Source of the DNA: Gammaproteobacteria bacterium | Lineage (GTDB): Bacteria > Pseudomonadota > Gammaproteobacteria > Steroidobacterales > Steroidobacteraceae | Direction of reading: 5' to 3' | NCBI GenBank assembly: GCA_016874235.1 | Contig: VGUJ01000002.1 | Location: forward strand, 62,001 to 126,000 | DNA length: 64,000 bases | In this document: positions 43,197 through 52,885 of the stretch, in pieces | How the letters are laid out: each line of letters starts with the position of its first letter | Position numbering within the stretch: position 1 is the first letter of the stretch | Notes under the pieces: generated by a model | What the model saw: the letters and a program-made list of their open reading frames with translations, nothing else | The model's database searches: none | What the model was told of the DNA's origin: nothing | Translations under genes and position numbers: made by a program

Positions 43197-44590
43197 GCAA
43201 GAAGCCGACCGATACCCGCACCGAAGCTGAGGACGCCGCGCTGCGCGAACGCTCACGCGCCCCAACCTATCGCAATGTTCGGCGTGTCGAACCCACGGAA
43301 GGCCCGGGGACGCCGAGTGCGAAAGCGCCCGACCCCAATCTCGGCGAGGCCATGATTCCGAAAGAGCGCTACACCTCGCGAGGCTTCCTGCAACTCGAGT
43401 GGGAGCGGATGTGGAGGAAGGTATGGCTGCTGGGTGGGCTGGAGTCCGATGTGCCGGAGCCTGGCGATTACATCTGTACCGAAATCGGTCGTGAGTCGAT
43501 CTTGCTCGTGCGACAGTCCGACGGTCGCATGCGCGCGTTCTTTAACGTATGTCTGCATCGAGGAAATCGTCTTCGCCCGACGGGGATTTCAAGCGCAGAG
43601 ACGTTCAAGTGCCAATACCACCACTGGGAGTACGGCATCGACGGACGTTTCGTTCGTATCCCAGATCTCGATACCTTCCCTCAAGGTGCACCACCCTGCC
43701 GTGGTCTCAAAGAATTACCCTGCGATACCTGGGGTGGGTTTGTATGGTTCAGTCTGAACAGAGAGGTGAGTCCGCTCGCTGAGTATCTCGCACCCATTCC
43801 GCAGCATCTCGACCCCTACCATTTTCCGCGCATGGCCCTCACCCGCGACATCACGGTCGAATGGAACTGTAACTGGAAGGCCTCGGTCGACGCCTTCAAC
43901 GAGAGTTATCACGTGCAGGGCATTCACCCGCAACTGCTCTACTACCTGCACGATCTCGACATCCAAATCGATTGCTACGGTCGACACAACCGCTATCTCA
44001 TCCCCTTCGGCACGGTGAGCCCGCGTGTACGCAAGCCGCCGTCCATTCCTGATCCGATCAAGAGCATCATGAAAACCGCAGGGATGGACCCAGCCGACTA
44101 TGATGAGCCGCTCGAGAACCTTCGCCGCGACGTCCAACTTCACAAACGCCGGACCGGCGCCTCGATGGGTCGCGATTACTCACAGCTCAACGACGATCAG
44201 CTAACCGACGACTATCACTACCTGATCTTCCCGAACGTCACACTCAACGTTCACGCGGACGACCTGATGCTGTTCCGGCAGCGCCCGCATCCGACCGATC
44301 CGGACCGGATGCTGTACGACGTGTGGACCTTCGAACTCGTCCCCGAGGGCGCCGAGCGGCCGGCTCGACCCAAGCATCAGTACTTCCGGCACGGCGATAA
44401 ATCGATCGGTCTCGTTCTGGATCAGGACGCGCAGAATCTGCCCGGCGTCCAAGACGGGATGCATTCGGCCGGGCTTGACGGTCTGTGGATCGGCTCCCAG
44501 GAACTGCGAATCAGGCACTTTCATAAGGTGCTGATGGATTACCTCGGCAGCGATGCCGATGAGGCGGCGGCCAAACTCGACGGTCGCTGA
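43193..44590 (+). CDS. Rieske-type aromatic ring-hydroxylating oxygenase alpha subunit
   Basis: CLHRGNRLRPTGISSAETFKCQYHHWEYGIDGRF (CxH...CxxH); NCNWKASVDAFNESYHVQGIHPQ (mononuclear Fe site). Confidence 0.95.
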   Translation: MSKKPTDTRTEAEDAALRERSRAPTYRNVRRVEPTEGPGTPSAKAPDPNLGEAMIPKERYTSRGFLQLEWERMWRKVWLLGGLESDVPEPGDYICTEIGRESILLVRQSDGRMRAFFNVCLHRGNRLRPTGISSAETFKCQYHHWEYGIDGRFVRIPDLDTFPQGAPPCRGLKELPCDTWGGFVWFSLNREVSPLAEYLAPIPQHLDPYHFPRMALTRDITVEWNCNWKASVDAFNESYHVQGIHPQLLYYLHDLDIQIDCYGRHNRYLIPFGTVSPRVRKPPSIPDPIKSIMKTAGMDPADYDEPLENLRRDVQLHKRRTGASMGRDYSQLNDDQLTDDYHYLIFPNVTLNVHADDLMLFRQRPHPTDPDRMLYDVWTFELVPEGAERPARPKHQYFRHGDKSIGLVLDQDAQNLPGVQDGMHSAGLDGLWIGSQELRIRHFHKVLMDYLGSDADEAAAKLDGR

Positions 44591-44600
44591 GGAATCGGCC

Positions 44601-44650
44601 GAAAAAAAGAGCAGAGCTGATTGTTTCCGTCAGCGTTGCCCGTTTTCTAT
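44601..44650 (+). promoter_or_regulatory. Shared cluster motif, copy B
   Basis: AAAAAAAGAGCAGAGCTGATTGTTTCCGTCAGCGTTGCCCGTTTTCTA; contains perfect IR GCTGA-TTGTTTCCG-TCAGC. Confidence 0.55.
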
Positions 44651-44701
44651 CGTTGACTTACCATCGAGGACGCGCGCCGGGCGCGCCCCTCAGGAGATCC
44701 C

Positions 44702-45670
44702 GTGAGCCTTCCTAGAGACCTACTGCTGCGCGCCTATCGGCAGATGAAGACGATCCGCGAATTCGAGGAACGTCTGCACGTCGAAATTCAAACCGGCGAG
44801 ATACCCGGATTCACCCACCTCTACTCGGGCCAGGAAGCCGTCGCCGTCGGCGTCTGCGAACACCTCTCGGACCAAGATTGGATCGCCAGCACCCACCGCG
44901 GTCACGGGCACTGCATCGCGAAGGGTTGTGATGTTCAAGGAATGATGCTCGAGATCTACGGGCGTCGCGATGGCCTCTGCAAGGGCAAAGGCGGCTCCAT
45001 GCACATCGCCGATATGACGAAGGGCATGCTCGGCGCAAATGCCATCGTCGGCGGTGGACCGCCGATCGCTGTCGGTGCGGGTATCGCCTGCAAGATTGCC
45101 AAGTGCGGCAACGTCGCCGTGGCCTTTGGAGGCGACGGCAGCGCCAACCAAGGCACCGTCTTCGAAGCGATGAACCTTGCGGTAGTACTCCGTGCGCCAG
45201 TCATATTCGTATTCGAGAACAATGGTTACTCCGAGCACACCGGCGCTTCGTACGCGGTGGGATCGGGCGACATCGCAGGTCGCGCGCGCGGCTTCGGCAT
45301 GCCCGCCGAAACCTGCGATGGCTCGGATTTCTTTGCCGTCTATGACGCCATGGCGAAATTGTTGAAGACCGCCAGAGCCGGCGGCGGTCCGGCCACGCTC
45401 GAAGCCAAAACCACCCGCTTCTTCGGTCATTTTGAAGGCGATCCGATGCTCTATCGAGCCAAGGACGAGGTCGCCCGTCACCGCGAGCAAATGGACTGCC
45501 TGCAAATTTTCCGCGATCGCGTCGGCAAGGAAGGCTGGCTGCAGAGCGCAGAGCTCGACGCGATCGATACCGACGTGATGGCGCTCATCGATTCGTCGGT
45601 TGCCAAGTCTCGCGCGGCCGTTCCGCCGTCTGCGTCGGACTTGCTCACCGACGTGTACGTCTCCTACTGA
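44702..45670 (+). CDS. Thiamine-dependent 2-oxoacid/acetoin dehydrogenase E1 alpha subunit
   Basis: MKTIREFEERLHVEIQTGEIPGFTHLYSGQEAVAVGVC; FGGDGSANQGTVFEAMNLAVVLRAPVIFVFENNGYSEHT (TPP motif). Confidence 0.94.
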   Translation: MSLPRDLLLRAYRQMKTIREFEERLHVEIQTGEIPGFTHLYSGQEAVAVGVCEHLSDQDWIASTHRGHGHCIAKGCDVQGMMLEIYGRRDGLCKGKGGSMHIADMTKGMLGANAIVGGGPPIAVGAGIACKIAKCGNVAVAFGGDGSANQGTVFEAMNLAVVLRAPVIFVFENNGYSEHTGASYAVGSGDIAGRARGFGMPAETCDGSDFFAVYDAMAKLLKTARAGGGPATLEAKTTRFFGHFEGDPMLYRAKDEVARHREQMDCLQIFRDRVGKEGWLQSAELDAIDTDVMALIDSSVAKSRAAVPPSASDLLTDVYVSY

Positions 45671-45693
45671 CCCGCCCTGCAGAGAAACGATTC

Positions 45694-46719
45694 ATGCGAC
45701 AAATTTCCATGAGAGATGCCATCAACGAGGCTTTACACCTCGAGATGGCGCGTGATCCGCGGGTCATCGTGCTCGGCGAAGACGTCTCGGGTGGCGCAGG
45801 AGGCACCTCCGGTCAACGCGATGCGGCAGGCGGCGTCTTCGGTGTCACCAAGGGCTTGCTGCCGAAGTTCGGCGAAGATCGGGTGATCGATACGCCTATT
45901 TCGGAGTCGGCGATCATCGGCGCGGCTAATGGTGCTGCGCTCGCCGGTCTGCGTCCCGTCGCTGAACTCATGTTCGCCGATTTCCTCGGTGTGTGCTTCG
46001 ATCAGGTATTCAATCAAGCGGCGAAGTTCCGTTATATGTTCGGTGGCAAGACGTCTTGCCCCATCGTCATTCGAGCGGCAACAGGCGCCGGCATGAACAT
46101 GGGCGCCCAGCACAGCCAGTCGATGTACGCCATGGTCACCGGCGTACCCGGCCTCAAAGTAGTCGTACCTTCGAATGCCTACGACGCCAAGGGCCTCATG
46201 CTCACGGCTATCCGCGATGACGACCCCGTGATCTTCTTTGAACATAAGGCGCTCTACCCTCGAAAGTCCGACGTGCCGGAGGGCGACTACACCCTTCCGT
46301 TCGGCGAGGCGAATCTCGTTCGTGAAGGCGAGCACGTCACGGTGGTCGCCATCGGACGCATGGTGTCGTTCGCCGAAAAGGCGCTCGATGCGCTGGCTGC
46401 CGATGGCATCACCGCAGACCTGCTCGATCCGCGCACGCTCTCGCCGCTTGATGATGAAACCATCTACGAAAGCCTCGACAACACAGGCCACCTCGTCATC
46501 ATCGACGAATCGCCACCTCGCTGCTCCGTGGCTGCCGATATCGCAGGACTCGTCGCGAGCAATGCGTTCCATTCGCTGAAGGCTCCCATCGTCCAGCTGA
46601 CGCCGCCGCATACCCCGGTGCCCTTCGCCCGGGAACTCGAGCGCGCCTACGTACCGGGACCGCAGGCCATCGAGGCGGCGATCCGGAAGATGCTCAAAGA
46701 ATCCCGGGCCGCGAGCTGA
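45694..46719 (+). CDS. 2-oxoacid/acetoin dehydrogenase E1 beta subunit
   Basis: MRDAINEALHLEMARDPRVIVLGEDVSGGAGG; DTPISESAIIGAANGAALAGLRPVAELMFADFLGVCFDQ. Confidence 0.95.
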   Translation: MRQISMRDAINEALHLEMARDPRVIVLGEDVSGGAGGTSGQRDAAGGVFGVTKGLLPKFGEDRVIDTPISESAIIGAANGAALAGLRPVAELMFADFLGVCFDQVFNQAAKFRYMFGGKTSCPIVIRAATGAGMNMGAQHSQSMYAMVTGVPGLKVVVPSNAYDAKGLMLTAIRDDDPVIFFEHKALYPRKSDVPEGDYTLPFGEANLVREGEHVTVVAIGRMVSFAEKALDALAADGITADLLDPRTLSPLDDETIYESLDNTGHLVIIDESPPRCSVAADIAGLVASNAFHSLKAPIVQLTPPHTPVPFARELERAYVPGPQAIEAAIRKMLKESRAAS

Positions 46720-46721
46720 CC

Positions 46722-47900
46722 ATGTCACGAATCCACGCGATTACGATGCCCAAGTGGGGTATCGAGATGCAGGAAGGTGCGATCACTTCTTGGCATGTCG
46801 ATATCGGCGGTACGGTCACTCGAGGAGCACAACTTCTCGATGTCGAGACGGAGAAAATCGTCAATACGGTGGAGGCGAGCGTCGAAGGAACACTGAGCCG
46901 AATCATCGGCTCGGTCGGCGACACGCTACCGGTGGGTGCTCTCGTCGGCATCGTCTGCGAAGGCGAGGTCTCCGAGGCTGACATCGATCGTTTCGTACGC
47001 GAATTCAAGGCCGCAGACGCCTCGTTCGAGCCCGAGACAAGCGCCGGTGCATCCGAGGAGGCGACGTCAGCAGCTCCCGCGGCGGAGCGTGACGATGAAG
47101 CTCGAGTGAGCCCGATCGCGAGACGCCTTGCAGAGAAGCTCGGTGTCGACCTCTCAAAGATTACGGGCACGGGTCGCAACGGTCGCATCTCGAAAGAAGA
47201 CGTTGAGTCTTACCACGCGAAACAGTCGACGGCGGTCGAGGCGGTACCGATGAGCGCCATGCGATTGGCGATCGCGCGACGACTCACCGAATCCAAGCAA
47301 ACCATTCCGCACTATCGGCTGCACGCCGATGTCGATTGCGCAGCGCTCGACGCCTCACGCAGCCAGCACGCCGCGGCAGGCCGCAAGATCTCGGTCAACG
47401 ATCTGCTGATCTTCGCGCTCGCGCGCACGCTCGCCGAGTTTCCGGACGTCAATGCCTGCCTCGAGAACGACACGATCTTGCGTCGACGCAGTGCCGACAT
47501 TGCCCTCGCGGTGTCGACCCCCGGCGGTCTCATCACGCCGGTTATCCGAAATGCCGACACCAAAGATGTCTTGCAACTCGCCGAGGAATCGCGTGAGCTC
47601 GCGGGCAAGGCCCGTGACAACAAACTGACGAGGGAAGAGATCACGGGCGGCAGTTTCACGCTGTCTAACCTCGGCATGTTTGGCATCGACGCGTTCGATG
47701 CCGTCATCAATCCGCCTCAGGCGGCCATCTTGGCTGTCGGCAGTATTCGTGACGTCGTCGTACTGCGTAACGGATCGCCTGCGGCGGGCCGACTCATGAC
47801 GCTCACGCTGTCTTGTGATCATCGCGTCGTCGATGGTGCGCTCGGCGCCCGGTTTCTTTCTGCACTCAAGCAACGTATCGAAGGGGGTATCTTCGTATGA
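46722..47900 (+). CDS. Dihydrolipoamide acyltransferase E2 (single lipoyl domain)
   Basis: TMPKWGIEMQEGAITSWHVDIGGTVTRGAQLLDVETEKIVNTVEA; VSPIARRLAEKLGVDLSKITGTGRNGRISKEDV; LSCDHRVVDGALGARFL. Confidence 0.95.
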   Translation: MSRIHAITMPKWGIEMQEGAITSWHVDIGGTVTRGAQLLDVETEKIVNTVEASVEGTLSRIIGSVGDTLPVGALVGIVCEGEVSEADIDRFVREFKAADASFEPETSAGASEEATSAAPAAERDDEARVSPIARRLAEKLGVDLSKITGTGRNGRISKEDVESYHAKQSTAVEAVPMSAMRLAIARRLTESKQTIPHYRLHADVDCAALDASRSQHAAAGRKISVNDLLIFALARTLAEFPDVNACLENDTILRRRSADIALAVSTPGGLITPVIRNADTKDVLQLAEESRELAGKARDNKLTREEITGGSFTLSNLGMFGIDAFDAVINPPQAAILAVGSIRDVVVLRNGSPAAGRLMTLTLSCDHRVVDGALGARFLSALKQRIEGGIFV

Positions 47901-49738
47901 CGAAGCCAACGATTGCCATTCTGCTGCTCGCTTTACTCGCGCTGCCAGCCGGCGCGTCCACGCCTGCAGGCGAGGAGATCTACCAGCGCGCCTGCGCCGC
48001 CTGCCACGAGGGTGGCGTCAAAAAAGCGCCGCACAAAATGTTCCTGCAGATGATGCCTGCAGACGGCATCCTCAATTCGATGAATCAAGGCATCATGCAG
48101 ATGCAGTCGGCTTCGCTCAGTGCGGCAGACCGTCGCACGGTGGCGGAGTATCTCGCCGGACACACGGTCGAAGACGCTCTCGCTCGCGCCCAACCGCAAC
48201 TTTGCGCAGGCCCGGCCAAAGATTTCGATCTCGGCAAAGGCGTCAAGAAAGTCGGCTGGGGTGTGAACCGTGAGAACCATCGACTCATTCCAGCAGACGT
48301 CGCGGGCCTGGCAGCCGCCGACCTGCCCAAGCTCGAATTGAAATGGGCGTTCGCCTTCCCCAATGCTCAACGTGCACGCTCGCAACCCACCGTCGCGTTG
48401 GGCGCCGTGTTCATCGGCAGCCAGAACGGGACGGTGTACGCTCTCGATAAGAAAACCGGTTGTGTGCGATGGAGTTTCCGCGCGAGTGCGGAGGTGCGTA
48501 CCCCCGTCATCATCGAAGCGGACGAAGGACCGTCCAAATCACGACCGATCGCTTACTTCGCAGACTTGATCGCCCGCGTGTACGCGGTCGAGGCTACGAC
48601 CGGCAAACTGCTCTGGGTGGCCAAGGTGGATGAGCATCCGAACGCGACCGTAACCGGCGCGCCTGTGCTCTACAAGGGTCGTCTGTACGTTCCGGTGTCT
48701 TCACTCGAAGTGACGTCGGCCGCAGACCCGGCTTACCCATGCTGCAGTTTCCGCGGTTCAGTCGTCTCGCTCGATCCGACGAACGGCAAAGAAATTTGGC
48801 GCACCTACACGATTGATGAGGCGCCGGTCGAAGTCGCCAAAACCAAAGTGGGTACTCCGATCCTCGCGCCCTCAGGCGCGCCGATCTGGAATAGTCCGTC
48901 CATCGACACGGCGACGGAAACGCTGTACGTCGGCACGGGCGAGAACTATTCGTCACCGGCCAACGATCGAAGCGATGCGCTGCTCGCGCTGGAACTCAAG
49001 ACAGGAAAGCTGCTCTGGCACCGACAGAAGACGGCAAACGACGCCTGGAACGTCGCCTGCATGATGCAGGACAACCCAAACTGCCCGGCTGAGAACGGCC
49101 CGGACTTCGACTTCGGCGCCGGCACCATCGTCGCGCGCACGAGCGCCGGAAAACCCATCCTGCTCGCCGGTCAAAAGTCTGGTGATGTGTATGCGCTCGA
49201 TCTGACCGATCAAGGTCGTCCGATCTGGCGCAACAAGGTGGGTCGTGGCGGCATTCAAGGCGGCGTGCACTTCGGCATGGCGCTCGAAGGCAAGACCTTG
49301 TTCGTGCCGATCTCCGACATGTCGAACCCGGAAGCTGAGACCAATCTGCACGCAGTCCCCTCGAAGGCGGGTCTCTACGCCGTCGACATCGACACCGGCC
49401 GCATGCTCTGGTCACAACCGGCTAACAACATTTGCAACGGCCGCACGTATTGCGAGCCGGGTATCTCTGCGGCGATCACGGCCATGCCAGGTGCGGTGCT
49501 TGCAGGCCACATGGACGGACGCCTGCGCGCCTATGACAGCGCAACGGGTCGCGTGATTTGGGAGTACGACACGACGCGCGAAGTCGTCACGGTCGATGGT
49601 TCCAAAGCGAGCGGAGGATCTTTCGGGGGTGGCGCGGGTCCCGTCGTGCAGGACGGCATGCTGTTTGCGGCATCCGGTTACGGCACGTATTTCCACATGC
49701 CGGGCAACGTCCTGTTGGTATTCGGATTGCCGGAATAG
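47897..49738 (+). CDS. PQQ-type beta-propeller quinoprotein dehydrogenase with N-terminal cytochrome c domain
   Basis: Signal peptide, RACAACHEGG heme motif near N-terminus, then repeated GTVYALDKKTGCVRWSFRASAEVRTPVI-type propeller blades; similar in layout to polyvinyl-alcohol-dehydrogenase-like enzymes. Confidence 0.9.
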   Translation: MTKPTIAILLLALLALPAGASTPAGEEIYQRACAACHEGGVKKAPHKMFLQMMPADGILNSMNQGIMQMQSASLSAADRRTVAEYLAGHTVEDALARAQPQLCAGPAKDFDLGKGVKKVGWGVNRENHRLIPADVAGLAAADLPKLELKWAFAFPNAQRARSQPTVALGAVFIGSQNGTVYALDKKTGCVRWSFRASAEVRTPVIIEADEGPSKSRPIAYFADLIARVYAVEATTGKLLWVAKVDEHPNATVTGAPVLYKGRLYVPVSSLEVTSAADPAYPCCSFRGSVVSLDPTNGKEIWRTYTIDEAPVEVAKTKVGTPILAPSGAPIWNSPSIDTATETLYVGTGENYSSPANDRSDALLALELKTGKLLWHRQKTANDAWNVACMMQDNPNCPAENGPDFDFGAGTIVARTSAGKPILLAGQKSGDVYALDLTDQGRPIWRNKVGRGGIQGGVHFGMALEGKTLFVPISDMSNPEAETNLHAVPSKAGLYAVDIDTGRMLWSQPANNICNGRTYCEPGISAAITAMPGAVLAGHMDGRLRAYDSATGRVIWEYDTTREVVTVDGSKASGGSFGGGAGPVVQDGMLFAASGYGTYFHMPGNVLLVFGLPE

Positions 49739-49743
49739 TCACG

Positions 49744-51435
49744 ATGAGCAAAAAAACACCTACCATGGAATGGGAAGGTGGCGAGGATCTCGCCACGCTT
49801 CGAATCGCCGTCACGACGATGGGCGATTTGCTGCTCACGGCAGCAGATCGAGATCCCAACAAGACCGCACTCGTCTTTCCTGAGAAGAGCTACACGTATT
49901 CGGAGCTCGCGGCTCGTGCGATCCGTCGTGCGCGCAGCTTGCAGGCGCTGGGTGTCAGACCCCGTGATCACGTGGGCATCCTTATGCCCACCTGCCCTGA
50001 GTTCGTCGAACTTTATTTCGCAATCGCCTTGTGTGGCGCCGTCATCGTGCCGATCAATGCGAGGTATCGCTCGGGAGAGATCGGCTACGTCGTGGAAAAC
50101 GCCGATCTTGTGACGCTGATCACCACGGACGCCGTGGCCGATCAGGTCAACTTCGTCGAACGACTCGAGGGCGCCTTGACCGACCTGCCCTTGCAGAAAG
50201 ACCCGATGTCCTTGCGACTTTCCGCTGCGCCGAAGTTGCGAAACGTCGTGCTCTACGGTCGCGGGGGACGTCCTGGCTTCGTGTCCGAAGCCGACTTTGA
50301 CGCTGCCGCAGATCGAATCGCTGAGATCGAAGTGCACAAGACTCGGCTTCGTACGCGCGTTCGCGATACCGCGCTCATGCTCTACACCTCGGGTACGACG
50401 GCGAACCCGAAGGGCTGCCTCATCACTCACGAGGCGCAGGTCCGTAACTCCATCGCGCTCGGCCGTCATCGTTATCGCCTGACGCGCGAGGACTCCCTCT
50501 GGTCGCCGCTGCCGATGTTCCACATCGCCGCTGTGCTACCCATGCTCGCAATCTTCGATGTCGGCGGTACGTATCTCACGATGGGATACTTCGACGCCGG
50601 CGTCGCACTCAAGATGCTTGAGGATCACAAGGTCACGGCGACCTATCCGAGCTTCGTCACCATCATGCAGGGGCTCATCTACCACCCCGATTTTCCGACG
50701 CGCGACCTCTCGAGCATCCGCCTCATGAACTCCAACTTCGCCGTTCAGCCGCCCGGCGTCGCAGAGCCCATCATGAAAGCGATGCCCGTCGCCATACAGG
50801 TGGGCAGCTTCGGGATGACCGAAGCCTCGGGCACGGTCTCGACGGGATCCCCCGGAGAACCGGAGTCTCAAAGAATTTCCCGCTTGGGTCGTCCGTTGCC
50901 AGGACTCGAAGTCCGCGTGATCGATCCGACCACCGGTCGTGACGTCTCAACCGGCGAACGCGGTGAGGTCCTGGTCCGCGGATACAGTCTTTTCGAGGGC
51001 TACTATCGAGATCCGGTCAAGAGCGCCGAGGCACTCGACACGGACGGCTGGTTCCACACCGGTGATATCGGCTCGGTCGATGCGCAAGGCACGATCATGT
51101 TCCACGGCCGCTTCAAAGATATGCTCAAAGTAGGCGGTGAAAACGTCGCGGCAGCCGAGATTGAAGCGCAACTACAAAAGCACCCATCGGTGAAACTTGC
51201 GCAGGTGGTCGGAATTCCGGATGCCAAATACGCCGAGGTGCCCGCCGCCTTCGTCGAACTTCAACCGAACGCCGCCGCTACCGAGCCTGAGCTCATCGAG
51301 TTCTGCAAAAAAGATGTCGCGGGCTTCAAGGTTCCTCGACATATCCGGTTCGTGACCGAGTGGCCGATGTCTTCTAGCAAGATTCAAAAGTTCAAGCTGC
51401 GTACCGCGCTCGTCGAAGAACTCAAACTCGGTTGA
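49744..51435 (+). CDS. AMP-dependent acyl-CoA synthetase/ligase
   Basis: MLYTSGTTANPKGCLITHEAQ; GSFGMTEASGTVS; GWFHTGDIGSVDAQGTIMFHGRFKDMLKVGGENVAAAEIE. Confidence 0.95.
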   Translation: MSKKTPTMEWEGGEDLATLRIAVTTMGDLLLTAADRDPNKTALVFPEKSYTYSELAARAIRRARSLQALGVRPRDHVGILMPTCPEFVELYFAIALCGAVIVPINARYRSGEIGYVVENADLVTLITTDAVADQVNFVERLEGALTDLPLQKDPMSLRLSAAPKLRNVVLYGRGGRPGFVSEADFDAAADRIAEIEVHKTRLRTRVRDTALMLYTSGTTANPKGCLITHEAQVRNSIALGRHRYRLTREDSLWSPLPMFHIAAVLPMLAIFDVGGTYLTMGYFDAGVALKMLEDHKVTATYPSFVTIMQGLIYHPDFPTRDLSSIRLMNSNFAVQPPGVAEPIMKAMPVAIQVGSFGMTEASGTVSTGSPGEPESQRISRLGRPLPGLEVRVIDPTTGRDVSTGERGEVLVRGYSLFEGYYRDPVKSAEALDTDGWFHTGDIGSVDAQGTIMFHGRFKDMLKVGGENVAAAEIEAQLQKHPSVKLAQVVGIPDAKYAEVPAAFVELQPNAAATEPELIEFCKKDVAGFKVPRHIRFVTEWPMSSSKIQKFKLRTALVEELKLG

Positions 51436-51474
51436 TCACGATCGTCATCCACTAGCCCCTTAGGAGTACTCAAC

Positions 51475-51774
51475 ATGGCCGTCTTCTTCGCCCTGCTCAA
51501 AGTCAAAGCTGGAAAGGAAAAGGACTTCGAGCGCTTGCAGCGCGAGCTCTCAAAGCTCACCCACGACAACGAACCAGACACCATCGTGTATGACGTGGTC
51601 CGTCATCGCGAAAAGAAGGGCGTCTATGCCGTATACGCGCGCTTCAAAGATGAGGCGGCCTTCGAGTACCACCAGAAGACACCGTTCCACGATCGACTCG
51701 TCCCGCCGATCTTCGAGTGTCTCGATGGCGGCGCTGACGGTATGACGCTCGATTTCTACGATCACGTCGGTTGA
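51475..51774 (+). CDS. Antibiotic biosynthesis monooxygenase (ABM)-fold protein, putative quinol monooxygenase
   Basis: MAVFFALLKVKAGKEKDFERLQRELSKLTHDNEPDTIVYDVVRHREKKGVYAVYARFKDEAAFEYHQKTPFH. Confidence 0.85.
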   Translation: MAVFFALLKVKAGKEKDFERLQRELSKLTHDNEPDTIVYDVVRHREKKGVYAVYARFKDEAAFEYHQKTPFHDRLVPPIFECLDGGADGMTLDFYDHVG

Positions 51775-51787
51775 GGGGCGACCGACT

Positions 51788-52324
51788 ATGACGCCGCCCA
51801 TGCTCGGCCCAGTGATTCAACTGGGTTTTGTGGTGCCCAACATCGAAGCGGCGGTCGCCCATTGGGCCTCGATCGGCGTCGGACCCTTCTTCCTACTCGA
51901 TCACATTCAGTTCGGACGCTGTCATTTTCGTGGCCAGCCGCTCTCCATCGATATGTCGGTCGCGGTCGGCCAATGGGGCACGGTCCAGGTCGAACTCATT
52001 CACCAGCATTGCCAGACGCCGAGCATCTACACCACCTTTGACGGATCGTCGCGTGGTGGGCTGCAGCACATGGGCGTGATGACGGACTCGGTCGCCGACT
52101 CGCTCGCGCACCTTGCCGAACGCGGGGTCACCCCTGTTCAGGCCGGTGAGACCGCCAACGGCATTCGCTTTGCCTATGTGGACACGGATGAGCGTCCCGG
52201 TGCGCACCCGGGCGGCATGATCGAACTCATCGAGCGAGGTCCCGCGATCGACGGGTTTTTCGCCCTCGTGCGTCAGGCCGCCGTCGATTGGGACGGACGC
52301 GAGCCGTTGCGCAAACTCGGGTGA
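51788..52324 (+). CDS. VOC-family (glyoxalase/methylmalonyl-CoA epimerase-like) protein
   Basis: VIQLGFVVPNIEAAVAHWASIGVGPFFLLDHI; LQHMGVMTDSVADSLAHLAERGVTP. Confidence 0.88.
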   Translation: MTPPMLGPVIQLGFVVPNIEAAVAHWASIGVGPFFLLDHIQFGRCHFRGQPLSIDMSVAVGQWGTVQVELIHQHCQTPSIYTTFDGSSRGGLQHMGVMTDSVADSLAHLAERGVTPVQAGETANGIRFAYVDTDERPGAHPGGMIELIERGPAIDGFFALVRQAAVDWDGREPLRKLG

Positions 52325-52863
52325 CCGGGAGCGTCTCAACGCCTCACCTGCCGCTGCGCCCCGTGCAGCTGGCCTATCACGTACCCGACTCGCGAGAGGC
52401 AGCCATGGAGTGCGCACTCACGCGCGGGTGGGGGCCGTTCTATCTCATGGAGCGTATCCCGCTCGAGTTCGCGAGGTATCGCGGACACGAAACCACTTGG
52501 GTGCACACCTCGGCCTACGGACAAGCCGGTGACATCATGGTCGAATTGATTTCTCAGCCGGACGACGTACCGTCGGTACTCCGCGAACGATTCACGCGCG
52601 ATCAACGCGGTCTACATCATGTGGCCTCATTCGTGGACGACCTTCCGGCGGCGATTGAGCTCGAACGACAACGAGGACATCAGATCGCCCTCGAGGCGCG
52701 CACCACGACAGGTGTCGATTTCGCAATGATCGACACTGTGCCCACACTCGGTCATCTGCTCGAGCTCTACAAGCCCGACAACGCTCTCAAAGATTTTTAC
52801 ACATTCGTACGACGCAAGGCCGAGAACTGGGATGGCAGTCATCCCGTTCGCCTCCTACGTTGA
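52321..52863 (+). CDS. VOC-family protein, paralogue of the upstream gene (GTG start)
   Basis: RPVQLAYHVPDSREAAMECALTRGWGPFYLMERIPLEF; RGLHHVASFVDDLPAAIELERQRGHQIALEA; 4-bp overlap with upstream VOC gene. Confidence 0.86.
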   Translation: MTGSVSTPHLPLRPVQLAYHVPDSREAAMECALTRGWGPFYLMERIPLEFARYRGHETTWVHTSAYGQAGDIMVELISQPDDVPSVLRERFTRDQRGLHHVASFVDDLPAAIELERQRGHQIALEARTTTGVDFAMIDTVPTLGHLLELYKPDNALKDFYTFVRRKAENWDGSHPVRLLR

Positions 52864-52885
52864 CCGTTCGATTTCGGAGACCCTC

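Noticed and set aside
45733-46728. 331-aa minus-strand ORF
   Set aside because: Antisense to the clear E1 beta gene; no family motif.
49678-50523. 281-aa minus-strand ORF
   Set aside because: Antisense to the acyl-CoA ligase.
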